Shown in pieces: positions 18,407 through 27,830 of a stretch of DNA of 64,000 bases. Positions within the stretch are counted from its first letter, which is position 1. Every line of letters starts with the position of its first letter. The stretch comes from Methylobacterium sp. W2 (GTDB lineage Bacteria > Pseudomonadota > Alphaproteobacteria > Rhizobiales > Beijerinckiaceae): positions 53,673 to 117,672 of the forward strand of contig NZ_VMOA01000016.1 in NCBI RefSeq assembly GCF_020662345.1. Direction: 5' to 3'. Made by a program: the position numbers and the translations under genes. The notes under the pieces were generated by a model. The model had not been told where the DNA came from. It saw only the letters and a list, made by a program, of their open reading frames with translations, and did no database searches.

Positions 18407-19188
18407 GCCCGCTCAACCGGATCAGCCTCGGGCTCGGACTCGCCTTCCTCTACGCGCCGATCGCCGTCCTCGTCGTCTTCTCGTTCAACGCCTCGTCCCT
18501 CGTCACGGTCTGGGGCGGGTTCTCCACACGCTGGTACGGGGTGCTCGTCAACGACGGCCCGCTCATCGCCGCCGCCCTCGTCTCCCTGAAAGTGGCGGCG
18601 CTCGCCGCCCTGGTGGCGACCGTCCTCGGCACGCTGGCGGCGCTGGCCCTCGACCGCAGCGGCCGCTTTACCGGGCGGGGCGCCTTCACCGGCCTCGTCT
18701 ACGCGCCGATGGTGATGCCGGAGGTGATCACCGGCCTGTCGCTGCTGCTGCTCTTCGTCGGGCTCGGCCTCGACCGTGGCCTCGTGACCCTGATCATCGC
18801 CCACGCCACCCTCGGCCTCGGCTTCGTCGCCGTGGTGGTGGGCGCCCGGTTGAAGGGGCTCGACCGCTCGCTGGAGGAGGCGGCGGCGGATCTCGGAGCA
18901 GGACCGCTCCGCGTCTTCGCAACGGTCACCCTGCCGCTGATCGCACCGTCCCTGGCGGCGGCGTTCCTCCTCGCCTTCACCCTCTCCCTCGACGACCTCG
19001 TCATCGCGAGCTTCGTCTCGGGACCGGGGGCGACGACGCTGCCGATGCGGCTCTACAGCCAGGTCCGTCTCGGGGTGAACCCGGAGATCAACGCCGCCTC
19101 GACGCTTCTCGTCGGCGGCGTCACCCTCGTCGTGCTGACGGCGTCGTTCCTCACCGGCCGCCCCTCCGCCGGGGCTCAGGGCACGTAG
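18403..19188 (+). CDS. Polyamine-type ABC transporter permease (PotC/PotI-like)
   Basis: A 261-residue permease, MSPLNRISLGLGLAFLYAPI onwards. PotC/PotI landmarks are 'FSFNASSLVTVWGGFSTRWYG', 'MVMPEVITGLSLLLLFV', the coupling loop 'EEAAADLGAGPLRVFATVTLPLIAPSL' and 'SLDDLVIASFVSGPGATTLPMRLYSQVRLGVNPEINA'. It completes an ATPase-permease-permease set with 4-nt overlaps; a PotD/PotF-type binding protein must be encoded elsewhere. Its 3' end overlaps the convergent AsmA-family gene by 13 bp. Confidence 0.9.
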   Translation: MSPLNRISLGLGLAFLYAPIAVLVVFSFNASSLVTVWGGFSTRWYGVLVNDGPLIAAALVSLKVAALAALVATVLGTLAALALDRSGRFTGRGAFTGLVYAPMVMPEVITGLSLLLLFVGLGLDRGLVTLIIAHATLGLGFVAVVVGARLKGLDRSLEEAAADLGAGPLRVFATVTLPLIAPSLAAAFLLAFTLSLDDLVIASFVSGPGATTLPMRLYSQVRLGVNPEINAASTLLVGGVTLVVLTASFLTGRPSAGAQGT

Positions 19189-21107
19189 GCCCGCACCCGT
19201 GTGGGCAGGTCGAGAGCCCCCGTCCTCGGCCCCTGCATCGCATCGGGAGCGAGGATCGAGCCGCCCCGGGAATCGAGATCGGAACCGCCCTCGCGCGGGA
19301 TGACGCGAACGGCGACCGCATCCCAGGGGCCGTCGATGTCGAAGAGCGGCCCCTGCGCCGGGGCCGGAGACAGGGTCTGGGGTGAGACCGGCCGCGGGAG
19401 GGTGTCGGTGGATGCGCGCGGTGTCAGCTCGGCCCTCGCGGCGAGGGTCCGCTCCGGCAGCGACAGGGTTCCGCGCAGGGACGCGGACAGCGACGTGGTC
19501 TTCAGCATTCCATCCGTGATCTCGCCGATCCCATCGACGAAGCGCAGGATCACCCCCGCGCGCTCGAAGGGCGTGCGGCCATTCCGGCGGACTAGGGCGC
19601 CATCGGCGGCGACGCCGTTGCGATGGACCACGTCGGCGAGGTCGAGCCCGGCGAGGGTGCCGTTCTCCATGGCCAAGGACGAGCGGCCGTTGAGGTGTGC
19701 GATCAGCCCGGCGGCGGTGCGGCCCGACCCCTCCAGGGTGAACTGCCCCTGGCCGTTGCCCAGAATCCAGCCCTCCTGCCCGACATCGACGAGGAGGGCG
19801 CCGAGATCGACCTGGTCGAAAGTCCCCTGCGCACGCAGTTCCGTCTCGCCGCGATCGGTGGCCGAGGTGGTCAAGCCGAACCGTCCCTTGACGAGGCCGC
19901 CCCTCACCATGGCGCGGACGAGAGAGCCCTCCACGCTGCCGTCCCGCACCAGGACGCTGGATGCGAGATCCTCCATCACCACCGGGCCGAGGCGGGCACT
20001 GCCCGCCGAGAGCCGCAGGTCGAGGTCGCCTCCGGTGAAGGGCCGCAGGGCCAGACTCTGCCGGCTCCAGCCGTTGGCGTTCAACGTGTCGTCCGAGCCG
20101 AAGACCCGGACCAGGGTGGCCAGGACGGGGGCGAGGTTCAGGCTCTCCGCCGCCAGGGTCGCCTGCAGGGCCGGGCGACCCTGGCCGAAGCTGATCGAGC
20201 CGGCACCTTCGAGGCTGTTGTCACCGAGCCGCAGACGCATGGACGGCAGCAGCAGGGTCCGGCCCGAACTCTCGAAGGTGCCGTCGATGGCCAGGGTCTC
20301 GAGGAAGGGCGACAGGGCGATGTCCGTCCCCGCCCAGGCCAAGGTCTCGCGCAGGGACCGGGTCTGCAGGCTGCCCTGGCCACGGAGCGACACCCCGTCG
20401 GCGAGGCTGCCGCTTCCCTCCGCCGTCATCTGGCCCGCGGGCCAGGTCGCGCTGGCGGAGAACGGGGATTCGCGGCCCGAGAACAGCTCGTCGAGGCGAA
20501 CCCCGGAGAGCGAGAACCGGGTGGGAGTCTCGTTCCAGAGGAAGCTTCCCGCGACGTTGGTCTGCGAACTCCAGAACGGCCAGGCGAGGACCAGATCGAC
20601 GTCGCTGGCGGTCTGGGCACTGCCGTCGCGGGGATCGCGCCCCACCAGGATCGCATCCGTGAGGCTGATGCGACGGGGACGCGCAGCGCCGCCCTCGGTC
20701 AGGCGCGCCTTCAGGCGACGGAACGGCTCGACCCAGCGCCGATCCCCGTCATCGACGGGGAGGGTGATCGTGGTGCGTTCGAGGGAGAGGGTATCGACCT
20801 CGATGCGGCCGGCGAGAAGGGCGCGGATCCCGAGCTTGAGGGCGAGCGATCCGCCCTCGGCGAGAAGCGGCCCGTCCACCGTCCCGGAGCTGAGCCGGAC
20901 GCCCTCGAAATCCAGCCGGGGAATCGGAAGCAGGGCGATGCCCGTAGGGCCCTCGGCCGTCATCGCGATTCCGTAACTGGTCGCCAGCGACTTGCCGACG
21001 CCCCGCGTCAGGCGCGCGGAGGCCACGGACCAGGGCAGGCAGGCAGCGATCAGGGCGAGAACGAGGCTGCCGATACAGACGGCCGGCAGGAGGCGGCGGA
21101 GCGGCAT
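19176..21107 (-). CDS. AsmA-family envelope protein
   Basis: A 643-residue protein with one N-terminal membrane helix (about residues 6-25, 'LLPAVCIGSLVLALIAACLPW') and a long periplasmic beta-rich domain. The pattern 'GIALLPIPRLDFEGVRLSSG' near the start and 'LIAHLNGRSSLAMENGTLAGLDLADVVHR' near 500 is typical of AsmA-like proteins, which are implicated in phospholipid or outer-membrane lipid transport and assembly. The ATG at 21107 has AGGGAGAGAT directly upstream; upstream codons in the same frame lack support. The C-terminus (about 590-643) is Pro/Ser-rich. Confidence 0.82.
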   Translation of the reverse strand: MPLRRLLPAVCIGSLVLALIAACLPWSVASARLTRGVGKSLATSYGIAMTAEGPTGIALLPIPRLDFEGVRLSSGTVDGPLLAEGGSLALKLGIRALLAGRIEVDTLSLERTTITLPVDDGDRRWVEPFRRLKARLTEGGAARPRRISLTDAILVGRDPRDGSAQTASDVDLVLAWPFWSSQTNVAGSFLWNETPTRFSLSGVRLDELFSGRESPFSASATWPAGQMTAEGSGSLADGVSLRGQGSLQTRSLRETLAWAGTDIALSPFLETLAIDGTFESSGRTLLLPSMRLRLGDNSLEGAGSISFGQGRPALQATLAAESLNLAPVLATLVRVFGSDDTLNANGWSRQSLALRPFTGGDLDLRLSAGSARLGPVVMEDLASSVLVRDGSVEGSLVRAMVRGGLVKGRFGLTTSATDRGETELRAQGTFDQVDLGALLVDVGQEGWILGNGQGQFTLEGSGRTAAGLIAHLNGRSSLAMENGTLAGLDLADVVHRNGVAADGALVRRNGRTPFERAGVILRFVDGIGEITDGMLKTTSLSASLRGTLSLPERTLAARAELTPRASTDTLPRPVSPQTLSPAPAQGPLFDIDGPWDAVAVRVIPREGGSDLDSRGGSILAPDAMQGPRTGALDLPTRVRAYVP

Positions 21108-21532
21108 ATCTCTCCCTATCGGAGCAAAACCGCGACGCGCGGTCCCGCGCACGGCCTCGCCGAGCCGCTGCGGTCGATCTTCGAAAACCTGCCCCCCGTT
21201 CCCTTCCATAGCGAGCCGGACAGGCTTTGTCTGCCATGCATCATTTCTCCGCAGTGGAGCATTCGGAAACAGCCTCCCATCCTTGGGGCCGTCCTTGCCC
21301 CACGGCTCAACCTGCTACAGGTCTTGCCAGCCTTATCCTTTCCACCACGATGTTCTCCCGCAGGATCTTGCCGAAACGCCATGTCCTGGCGCAGAGACAG
21401 GGCAGACGGACGCGGCCCTCCCTGGCAGATCTGAGCCCCGCGCGAGCCGGGCCGGGGAGGCGGGATTGGCTCGTGTTTCGCAGGGCGGCCCGAAACGGCG
21501 CCAGGGACCGGATTTCGGGAGGAAGGCTTGAG
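21108..21532. other. 425-bp divergent intergenic region
   Basis: It separates the leftward AsmA gene from the rightward CoA-transferase genes. An open frame reads into the CoA-transferase gene but lacks homology before 21533. No clear palindrome or terminator was seen; the region presumably holds both promoters. Confidence 0.5.
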
Positions 21533-22261
21533 ATGAAGAAGGTATATTCCGACGCCACGCAGGCGGTCGCCGGCTTGCTCAAGGACGGCATGACGATCAT
21601 GGCCGGCGGCTTCGGCCTGTGCGGCATCCCCGACGAACTGATCGACGCGATCCAGGCGTCAGGGGTGAAGGATCTCACCGTCATCTCCAACAATGCCGGC
21701 ATCGACAATGTCGGCCTCGGCAAGCTGCTGCAGACCCGCCAGATCGCGAAGATGATCTCGTCCTATGTCGGCGAGAACAAGGAATTCGCCCGCCAGTATC
21801 TGGGCGGTGAACTCGCCATCGAGTTCAACCCGCAAGGCACGCTGGCCGAGCGCATCCGCGCGGGCGGGGCGGGCATCCCCGCCTTCTTCACCAAGACCGG
21901 CGTCGGCACCCTCATCGCCGAGGGCAAGGAGGTGCGCGAGTTCGACGGCGAGGCGTACGTAATGGAGCGCGGCCTGTTCGCGGATCTCGCCATCGTCCAT
22001 GCCTGGAAGGGCGATACCGAAGGCAACCTCGTCTACCGGAAGACCGCCCGCAACTTCAATCCGATGATGGCCACCGCCGCCACGGTGACGGTCGCCCAGG
22101 TCGAACACCTTGTTCAGCCGGGCGAGATCGACGGAGACGCGATCCATACGCCGGGCATCTTCATCAAGCGCATCATCCACGTGGCGATCCGCGAGAAGAG
22201 GATCGAGCAGCGCACCACGCGCAAGCGTGGCGAGACCGCCGCCTCCTCCGCCGCCGTCTGA
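21533..22261 (+). CDS. scoA: 3-oxoacid CoA-transferase subunit A (succinyl- or acetyl-CoA:acetoacetate)
   Basis: A 242-residue alpha subunit. The start is set by GGGAGGAAGG about 6 nt before the ATG at 21533. Conserved blocks are 'MTIMAGGFGLCGIPDELIDAI', 'NNAGIDNVGLGKLL', 'GELAIEFNPQGTLAERIRAGGAGIPAFFTKTGVGT' and 'GNLVYRKTARNFNPMMATAA'. With subunit B it moves CoA between an acyl-CoA and acetoacetate in ketone-body or poly-hydroxybutyrate-linked metabolism. The C-terminus has a short Arg/Ser/Ala extension after 'IRE'. Confidence 0.92.
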   Translation: MKKVYSDATQAVAGLLKDGMTIMAGGFGLCGIPDELIDAIQASGVKDLTVISNNAGIDNVGLGKLLQTRQIAKMISSYVGENKEFARQYLGGELAIEFNPQGTLAERIRAGGAGIPAFFTKTGVGTLIAEGKEVREFDGEAYVMERGLFADLAIVHAWKGDTEGNLVYRKTARNFNPMMATAATVTVAQVEHLVQPGEIDGDAIHTPGIFIKRIIHVAIREKRIEQRTTRKRGETAASSAAV

Positions 22262-22281
22262 CAACCTAGGGAGACACCACC

Positions 22282-22941
22282 ATGGCCTGGACCCGCGAAC
22301 AGATGGCTGAGCGCGCCGCCAAGGAGCTGCGCGACGGCTACTACGTGAACCTCGGCATCGGCATTCCGACCCTGGTCTCGAACTACATTCCCGACGGCAT
22401 GTCGGTTCAGCTGCAATCCGAGAACGGCATGCTCGGCATGGGGCCATTCCCCTACGAGGGCGAGGAAGACCCCGACCTCATCAATGCCGGCAAGCAGACG
22501 ATCACCGAATTGGCGACCACGAGCTATTTTTCGTCCTCCGATTCCTTCGGCATGGTCCGGGGCGGGCACATCAACCTGTCGATCCTCGGCGCCATGCAGG
22601 TGGCGGAGAACGGCGACCTCGCCAATTGGATGATCCCCGGCAAGATGGTGAAGGGCATGGGCGGCGCCATGGATCTCGTCGCCGGCGTGAAGAAGGTGGT
22701 GGTGGTGATGGAGCACACCGCCAAGGGCAAGGACGGGTCGGAGGCGCCCAAGCTCCTCACCGCCTGCGACCTGCCGCTGACCGGCACCGCCGTCGTCGAC
22801 ATGGTGATCACGGATCTCGGCGTCTTCACCATCGACAAGAAGGGCGATGGCGGCATGGTCCTGGTCGAACTCGCCGATGGCGTCACCGAGGAGGAGATCC
22901 GCTCCAAGACCCAGGGCGCCTTCACCGTGGCGCTGAACTGA
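22282..22941 (+). CDS. scoB: 3-oxoacid CoA-transferase subunit B
   Basis: A 219-residue beta subunit that begins 20 bp after subunit A with an AGGGAG ribosome site. The catalytic glutamate, which forms the enzyme-CoA thioester, lies in '[11 protein letters not shown]'. '[17 protein letters not shown]', '[23 protein letters not shown]' and '[20 protein letters not shown]' are family blocks. A strong hairpin follows at 23056-23091. Confidence 0.93.
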   Translation: MAWTREQMAERAAKELRDGYYVNLGIGIPTLVSNYIPDGMSVQLQSENGMLGMGPFPYEGEEDPDLINAGKQTITELATTSYFSSSDSFGMVRGGHINLSILGAMQVAENGDLANWMIPGKMVKGMGGAMDLVAGVKKVVVVMEHTAKGKDGSEAPKLLTACDLPLTGTAVVDMVITDLGVFTIDKKGDGGMVLVELADGVTEEEIRSKTQGAFTVALN

Positions 22942-23055
22942 GTGTCTCTCTGAAACTCCCGCCGCGCCGCCGTGCCTCGAACGAGAGCCGGTGGTGGCCG
23001 GGAGTTGTCTCAGCCGCTCCGGATCGCCGCGGCGCGAAACCGACGATCGACAACG

Positions 23056-23091
23056 AAAGGGCTCCCGATGCGACCGCATCGGGACCCCTTT
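23056..23091. terminator. Bidirectional rho-independent terminator
   Basis: AAAGGG and CCCTTT flank a GC-rich inner stem (CCCGATGC, GACC loop, GCATCGGG). The A-run on the left and T-run on the right make it work in both directions. It lies between the convergent CoA-transferase and pyruvyl-transferase genes. Confidence 0.85.
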
Positions 23092-23121
23092 GCCTGACAG
23101 AACCGGCCTTTAGCGTGAGCC

Positions 23122-24123
23122 TCAAGTCCTCGCGGCCGGCGGCTCCTGAAACCGGACCGGGAACGGGAAGGCGGCCCGCAGGGGCTTCGTGTCGAGGGGA
23201 GATGGCGGGAGCACGCAGGCCCGGCGCTCAAGCCAGGTCAGATCCCCAAACTTGCGGGGAAGTTCGAGGGCTTCGTCGGAGAGACCCACCGATTGCTTGT
23301 AGTCCCGCATCTTGAAGGAATCCTTCGCCTCCTTCTCGCCCTCCGACAGCCGCGCCGATTGGGCGGGGACACCATAGGCATGCGCCACGATGAGGCCGTG
23401 CAGCGAGGTGGTGACGATCTCGTCGCAGGAGAGGATCTCGCGGATCACCCGCTCGATATCCTCGAACGACACGGCGAGGAGCGAGATGACCTTGACGTGG
23501 TCGGCGCCCACCGCCTCGACGGCCTTGCGGATCCGCGCTTCCTGCAGGACATGCGCGATGATGCCGACCTTGTGGGTCTTTTCCACCGCGGGCGCATAGA
23601 GTTCGGGGAGCAGGATCGCGGCGTCGCCATAGATTTCGGGGCATTGCCCGCCCGCGGCCAGAACGGCGTCACGCGAGAGCGGCCCGCGAACCGCCGAATA
23701 GATCGCGGTCGGGCAGATATCATCGGTGCTGCGGGGCATGCCAGTTCCCCACAGATACATGCCGGGACGGGCGAACTTGGCGATGCTGCCGATGCAGAGG
23801 CCGTCCGCCTGTTTCGCATTGTACCAGCGGGGCATGACGCCGAAGGCATGCCAGAGCACGTAAGGCGTCAGGATATCGCCGAAATTCCCCGGGAACGGAC
23901 TGCGCATCCACCAGATCTTCGGACGAAACCGTTCGTCGAGCCCGGCTTCCGCTGCGATATCGTCGAGGGTGAGCAGGGAGTGATAGGCCGCTACGAGGGC
24001 TCCCCATTTCTCGACGGACTGGCCCAGCAACTCGGCTTCCAGCTGGTGGAAGGCGTCCCGCTCTCCATTCCTGAGGAAGGTCAGGAACGTCCGCTCGGCA
24101 AGAGCCTCTTCATCATTCGCCAA
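23122..24123 (-). CDS. Polysaccharide pyruvyl transferase family protein
   Basis: A 333-residue protein with the pyruvyl-transferase (GT-B-like) pattern: 'WWMRSPFPGNFGDILTPYVLWHAFG', 'YLWGTGMP', 'VRGPLSRDAVLAAGG', 'YGDAAILLPELY', then 'IVTTSLHGLIVAHAYGVPA'. Members add pyruvate ketals to exopolysaccharide sugars. An N-terminal helical region of about 65 residues precedes the domain. The TTG at 24123 is chosen because AGGGAGAG lies 7 nt upstream; another TTG at 24183 has no ribosome site. No glycosyltransferase genes are nearby, so its polymer is unknown. Confidence 0.75.
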   Translation of the reverse strand: MANDEEALAERTFLTFLRNGERDAFHQLEAELLGQSVEKWGALVAAYHSLLTLDDIAAEAGLDERFRPKIWWMRSPFPGNFGDILTPYVLWHAFGVMPRWYNAKQADGLCIGSIAKFARPGMYLWGTGMPRSTDDICPTAIYSAVRGPLSRDAVLAAGGQCPEIYGDAAILLPELYAPAVEKTHKVGIIAHVLQEARIRKAVEAVGADHVKVISLLAVSFEDIERVIREILSCDEIVTTSLHGLIVAHAYGVPAQSARLSEGEKEAKDSFKMRDYKQSVGLSDEALELPRKFGDLTWLERRACVLPPSPLDTKPLRAAFPFPVRFQEPPAART

Positions 24124-24336
24124 TGTTCGTCTCTCCCTACAGAGCCGGCCCCGGATTCGGAGCCGCTTCTCGGAAAAATGCAAAGCGGCGACAAAGACTT
24201 AAAACGCCTCGTCATCCAGCGACCGCCGGGGGCTTATCTCAGGGCGCAAAGGCCCTGTCGAGGCGATTCATCGTGCTCCCCACCCATGCCGCGTCGTCCG
24301 GCCGGTCAGCCGCAACCCGCATCCGGGACAGACGCT

Positions 24337-25041
24337 CTAGGCAGCGAGGCCCATGAAGGCCCGCATCGGCGCGGCATCGGCGCGGAGATCGGCGGCCTGC
24401 CCCTCATAGACGACGTGGCCGTTGTTGAAGCCGTAGACCCGCTGGGCGAAGCTCAGCACCGCCGCCACGTTCTGTTCCACCACGACGATCGTCCGGCCTT
24501 CCTGCGCGAGGCGGCGCGTGAGGGCGATCAGGTCCTGGACGATGAGGGGTGCCAGGCCCTCGAACGGTTCGTCGAGGAGGATGATCCGGGGATCGCGGAT
24601 GAGCGCCCGGGCGATCGAGAGCATCTGCTGCTCACCGCCGGACAAGGTGCGCCCCCGCGACGTCCGGCGTTCCTTCAATCGCGGAAAAACCTCCCAGATC
24701 CGGTCGAGGGACCATGGCTTCTGCGCGGTCAGGCGGGCGACGCGCAGGTTCTCCTCCACCGTGAGGGTGCCGAAGATGGCGCGCTCCTCCGGCACGAGCT
24801 GCATCCCGACGCGGGCGATCTTCTCGGGCCGCAAGCCGTGGATCGGCTTGCCGTCGAGGCGGATCGTTCCGCTGCGGGGAGACAGGGCGCCCATCAGCGT
24901 CCGGAGCGTCGTCGTCTTGCCCGCGCCGTTGCGGCCGAGCAGCGCCACGACCTCGTTCTCCTCGACCCGGAGCGACACGTCGAACAGGACGTGTGAATCC
25001 CCGTAGAGCGTGTTGATGGTCTCGACCTCAAGCAGGCTCAT
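24337..25041 (-). CDS. livF: Branched-chain amino acid-type ABC transporter ATPase (LivF-like)
   Basis: A 234-residue ATPase: 'LYGDSHVLFDVSLRVEENEVVALLGRNGAGKTTTLRTLMG' with Walker A, 'GMQLVPEERAIFGTLTVEENL' Q-loop region, signature LSGGEQQM, Walker B IILLDEPFEGLAP. The 'VPEER.IF..LTVEENL' pattern is LivF-type. It overlaps the fused permease-ATPase gene by 14 nt and is the last gene of the leftward operon. Confidence 0.9.
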   Translation of the reverse strand: MSLLEVETINTLYGDSHVLFDVSLRVEENEVVALLGRNGAGKTTTLRTLMGALSPRSGTIRLDGKPIHGLRPEKIARVGMQLVPEERAIFGTLTVEENLRVARLTAQKPWSLDRIWEVFPRLKERRTSRGRTLSGGEQQMLSIARALIRDPRIILLDEPFEGLAPLIVQDLIALTRRLAQEGRTIVVVEQNVAAVLSFAQRVYGFNNGHVVYEGQAADLRADAAPMRAFMGLAA

Positions 25042-26944
25042 TCATGGCTCCCCGGATGCGAGTGGACTCGCCGGTCTCGTCCTCCTCCGGTCCCGTACCG
25101 AGATAGGCTTTGCGCACGGCGGGATCGCGGCGCACCTCCTCGGCCGGTCCATCCGCGAGGAGGTGCCCGTCGCTGAGGACGGTGACCTGCTCGGCGAGGT
25201 CGAAGACGGCATCGAGATCGTGTTCGACGATGAGGATCGTGCAGGAGCGTCCGATCCGCCGGATCAGCGCGCAGGTCGCGACCCGCTCGGAGGGACTCAT
25301 CCCGGCGAGCGGTTCGTCGAGGAGGAGGACGTTGGGGCTGGTCGCCAGCGCCATCCCGATCTCGAGGCGGCGCTTCTCGCCATAGGCCAGGATGCTGGCG
25401 CGGGTTTCCGCCCGCAGGCCGAGATCGAGGATGGCCAGCATGGTCTCCACCTGCTCCTCCACCTCCGCCCGACCCACCGAGGGGGCGAGGAGATCGAGGC
25501 GGAACCTGCCGCGCGCCCGGGCGAGGGCGGCCACCCGCAGGTTCTCCCGCACCGTCAGGTTGAGGAAGAGCTGGTTGAGCTGGTTGCTCTTGGCGACGCC
25601 GAGCTGCGTGGCACGGGTCACCCCCGCCCCCGTGAGCCGTTCGCCGAACAGCAGGACCGAACCGGCGCTCGGGCTCACCTCGTCGGAGAGCATCTTGAAG
25701 AGGGTGCTCTTGCCGGCGCCGTTCGGGCCGATCACCGCATGGATCGATCCTCGCCGGACCCGGAAGCTGACCCCGTCCACGGCCTTCAGGCCTCCGTAAT
25801 GCCGGGCGAGATCCTGGGCCTCCAGGGCGATCTCCGCATGCGACGCGCGGCCGTCGATGGCCGGCCGGGGCATGGGCAGCGCAACCTCGGCCGGGATTTC
25901 GGGAGTGAGGGCTCCGGTCGTCGCCTCGATCGCCTCGGTGCGGGCCTCGGCGGCGCGCAGGAGCGCCGCGTCGCGCCGCTGCTCCCAGCGATGCAGGATC
26001 TCGCCGCAGATGCCGCGGCGCAGGCCCATCACGAGACCGATGAAGGCGATTCCGAGAATAAGCTTCCAGAGAGGGCCCAGGCCGGGGATGAGCTGAAGGT
26101 TGTCGCGCAGCCACAGCCAGAGCGCCGCCCCCACCAGGGGGCCGACGAGGGTGCCGACCCCGCCGACGATCGTCTGCACCACGAGCTGGCCCGACGTCTC
26201 CAGCGCGAAGGCGTCCGGCGGCATGTAGCTCTGGAAGGAGCCGAGCATCGCTCCGGCGAGGCCCGCATAGAGCGCCGCGATGGTGAAGGCCGCGAGCTTG
26301 TAGGCGGGGACGTCGTGCCCGAGCATGGCCACGCGGGGCGTATTCTCCTTGATGGCCTTCAGGATCAGGCCCACCGGCGACCGCACGATGCGCCGGGCCA
26401 GCACGAAGCCGAGGAAGAAGGCGGCGGCCAGGAGCGCATACATCGGCAGGCCCGCCGTGATCCGGATGGCGCCGTCGCCGAAGCCGATCACCGGCACGGG
26501 CACCCCGGCGATGCCGTTCTCGCCGCCCGTGTAATCCGACAGCGACGAGTTCTGGATGAAGTAAGCCATCTGGCCGAAGGCCAGGGTGATCATCGCGAAG
26601 TAGATGCCGATCCGCCGCACGGCAAGCCAGCCGACGGCGATGCCGAACAGGCCGGCGGCCAGCGTGCCGATGAGGAAGGCGAGCCAGACGCTCTGGATCG
26701 TCCCCGAGACCAGCAGGTAGGCGGCGACGAAACCGCCGGCCCCGTAGAAGGCCGCCTGCCCGAAGGAGAGCAGACCGGCGAGCCCGAAGAGGATGTCGAA
26801 GCCGAGGCCGAACAGGGCCCAGTTCAGCGCCCGCGACAGCAGGTCGTGGGAGAAGCCGAGCGGGGGCAGGAGGACGGGGGCGGCGATGAGAACGACGAAG
26901 AGGGCGAGCTCGGGCAACAGCGCCCGGAGGGGGCCGCGTGTCAT
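25028..26944 (-). CDS. Fused LivM permease-LivG ATPase
   Basis: A 638-residue fusion. Residues 1 to about 310 are a LivM-type permease ('ALFGLGFDILFGLAGLLSFGQAAFYGAGG', 'IGIYFAMITLAFGQMAYF', 'SPVGLILKAIKENTPRVAMLGHDV', 'IVGGVGTLVGPLVGAALWLWLRD'). A linker of about 60 residues, rich in Ala/Glu/Pro, leads to a LivG-type ATPase (about 375-620) with Walker A GPNGAGKST, a degenerate signature 'LAYGEKRRLEIGMAL', and Walker B LLLDEPLAGMSP. Fusion of these two subunits is known in some bacterial Liv-like systems. A 1-nt overlap (TGATG) couples it to livH and 14 nt to livF. Confidence 0.9.
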   Translation of the reverse strand: MTRGPLRALLPELALFVVLIAAPVLLPPLGFSHDLLSRALNWALFGLGFDILFGLAGLLSFGQAAFYGAGGFVAAYLLVSGTIQSVWLAFLIGTLAAGLFGIAVGWLAVRRIGIYFAMITLAFGQMAYFIQNSSLSDYTGGENGIAGVPVPVIGFGDGAIRITAGLPMYALLAAAFFLGFVLARRIVRSPVGLILKAIKENTPRVAMLGHDVPAYKLAAFTIAALYAGLAGAMLGSFQSYMPPDAFALETSGQLVVQTIVGGVGTLVGPLVGAALWLWLRDNLQLIPGLGPLWKLILGIAFIGLVMGLRRGICGEILHRWEQRRDAALLRAAEARTEAIEATTGALTPEIPAEVALPMPRPAIDGRASHAEIALEAQDLARHYGGLKAVDGVSFRVRRGSIHAVIGPNGAGKSTLFKMLSDEVSPSAGSVLLFGERLTGAGVTRATQLGVAKSNQLNQLFLNLTVRENLRVAALARARGRFRLDLLAPSVGRAEVEEQVETMLAILDLGLRAETRASILAYGEKRRLEIGMALATSPNVLLLDEPLAGMSPSERVATCALIRRIGRSCTILIVEHDLDAVFDLAEQVTVLSDGHLLADGPAEEVRRDPAVRKAYLGTGPEEDETGESTRIRGAMNEPA

Positions 26945-27819
26945 CAGACGCGTCCCTCCGTGCCGAACAGGCCCTGCGGCCGCGCCACGAGGACGAGGGC
27001 CATCAGGCCGTAGAGCATCACTTCCGAGTAGGCGGAATCGAAGGCGCTGGTGAGGCTGATGATCTCGCCCGCGATGAGGCCGCCGACGATGGCGCCGGGA
27101 AACGACCCGAGGCCGCCGAGCACGATGACCACGAAGGACTGCACCATGAAGCTCGCGCCCATGTCGGGCGTCACCGCCACCACGGGGGCATAGAGCATGC
27201 CGGCGAGCCCGACGGCGACGATGCCCACCGCGAACACGAGCAGGAAGGTCCGCCGCACGTCGATGCCGAGAATGCCGACCATGCCGGCATTCTCGATGCC
27301 GGCCCGCACCACGAGGCCGATCGAGGTCCGGTAGAGCACGAGGTAGAGGCCGACGAGAAGCGCCGCGATGATGCCGATGAGCTGCAGGCGGTAGGTCGGG
27401 TAGACCATGAAGCCGAGTTTCGTCGCGCCGGTGCCCCAGGACGGCACCGGAACCCGCTGGCTGTTGCCGCCGAAGCCGGCCCGCAATCCCTCCACCAGGA
27501 CGATGCCGATCCCGTAGGTCACGAGGATCTGGTCCTCGTCCGGCCGGGCATAGAAGTGGCGGATGACGAGCCGCTCCATCGTGAAACCGATGATGAGCAT
27601 GATGGCGCAGCCGCCGAGCATGGCGAGCACGAAGGAGTGCGTGGCCTGCATCATCACGAAGGCCGTGTAGGCGCCGACAGCGAACAGCGCGCCATGGGCG
27701 AAATTCAGGACGCCGAGCGTCCCGAGAATGATGGTGAGCCCGCTGGAAACGAGAGCCAGGAGGCTGCCGAGGGCGAGGCCGTTGAAGGCCTGGGAGAGGA
27801 GGACGGCGGTGCTGGGCAT
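26944..27819 (-). CDS. livH: Branched-chain amino acid-type ABC transporter permease (LivH-like)
   Basis: A 291-residue permease, MPSTAVLLSQAFNGLALGSL onwards. 'LALVSSGLTIILGTLGVLNFAHGALFAVGAYTAF' and 'IVLGGLGSFPGAIVGGLIAGEI' are LivH signatures. The start at 27819 lies 11 nt downstream of the binding-protein stop. The substrate of this Liv-type family varies (amino acids, urea, amides); the neighbouring nitrilase suggests a nitrile, amide or carboxylate. Confidence 0.9.
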   Translation of the reverse strand: MPSTAVLLSQAFNGLALGSLLALVSSGLTIILGTLGVLNFAHGALFAVGAYTAFVMMQATHSFVLAMLGGCAIMLIIGFTMERLVIRHFYARPDEDQILVTYGIGIVLVEGLRAGFGGNSQRVPVPSWGTGATKLGFMVYPTYRLQLIGIIAALLVGLYLVLYRTSIGLVVRAGIENAGMVGILGIDVRRTFLLVFAVGIVAVGLAGMLYAPVVAVTPDMGASFMVQSFVVIVLGGLGSFPGAIVGGLIAGEIISLTSAFDSAYSEVMLYGLMALVLVARPQGLFGTEGRV

Positions 27820-27830
27820 GATGGCGCGCC

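Noticed and set aside
25010..27013. 667-codon open frame antisense to the fused permease-ATPase
   Set aside because: The real genes on the other strand show complete transporter motifs; the antisense product is a low-complexity charged sequence without hydrophobic core.
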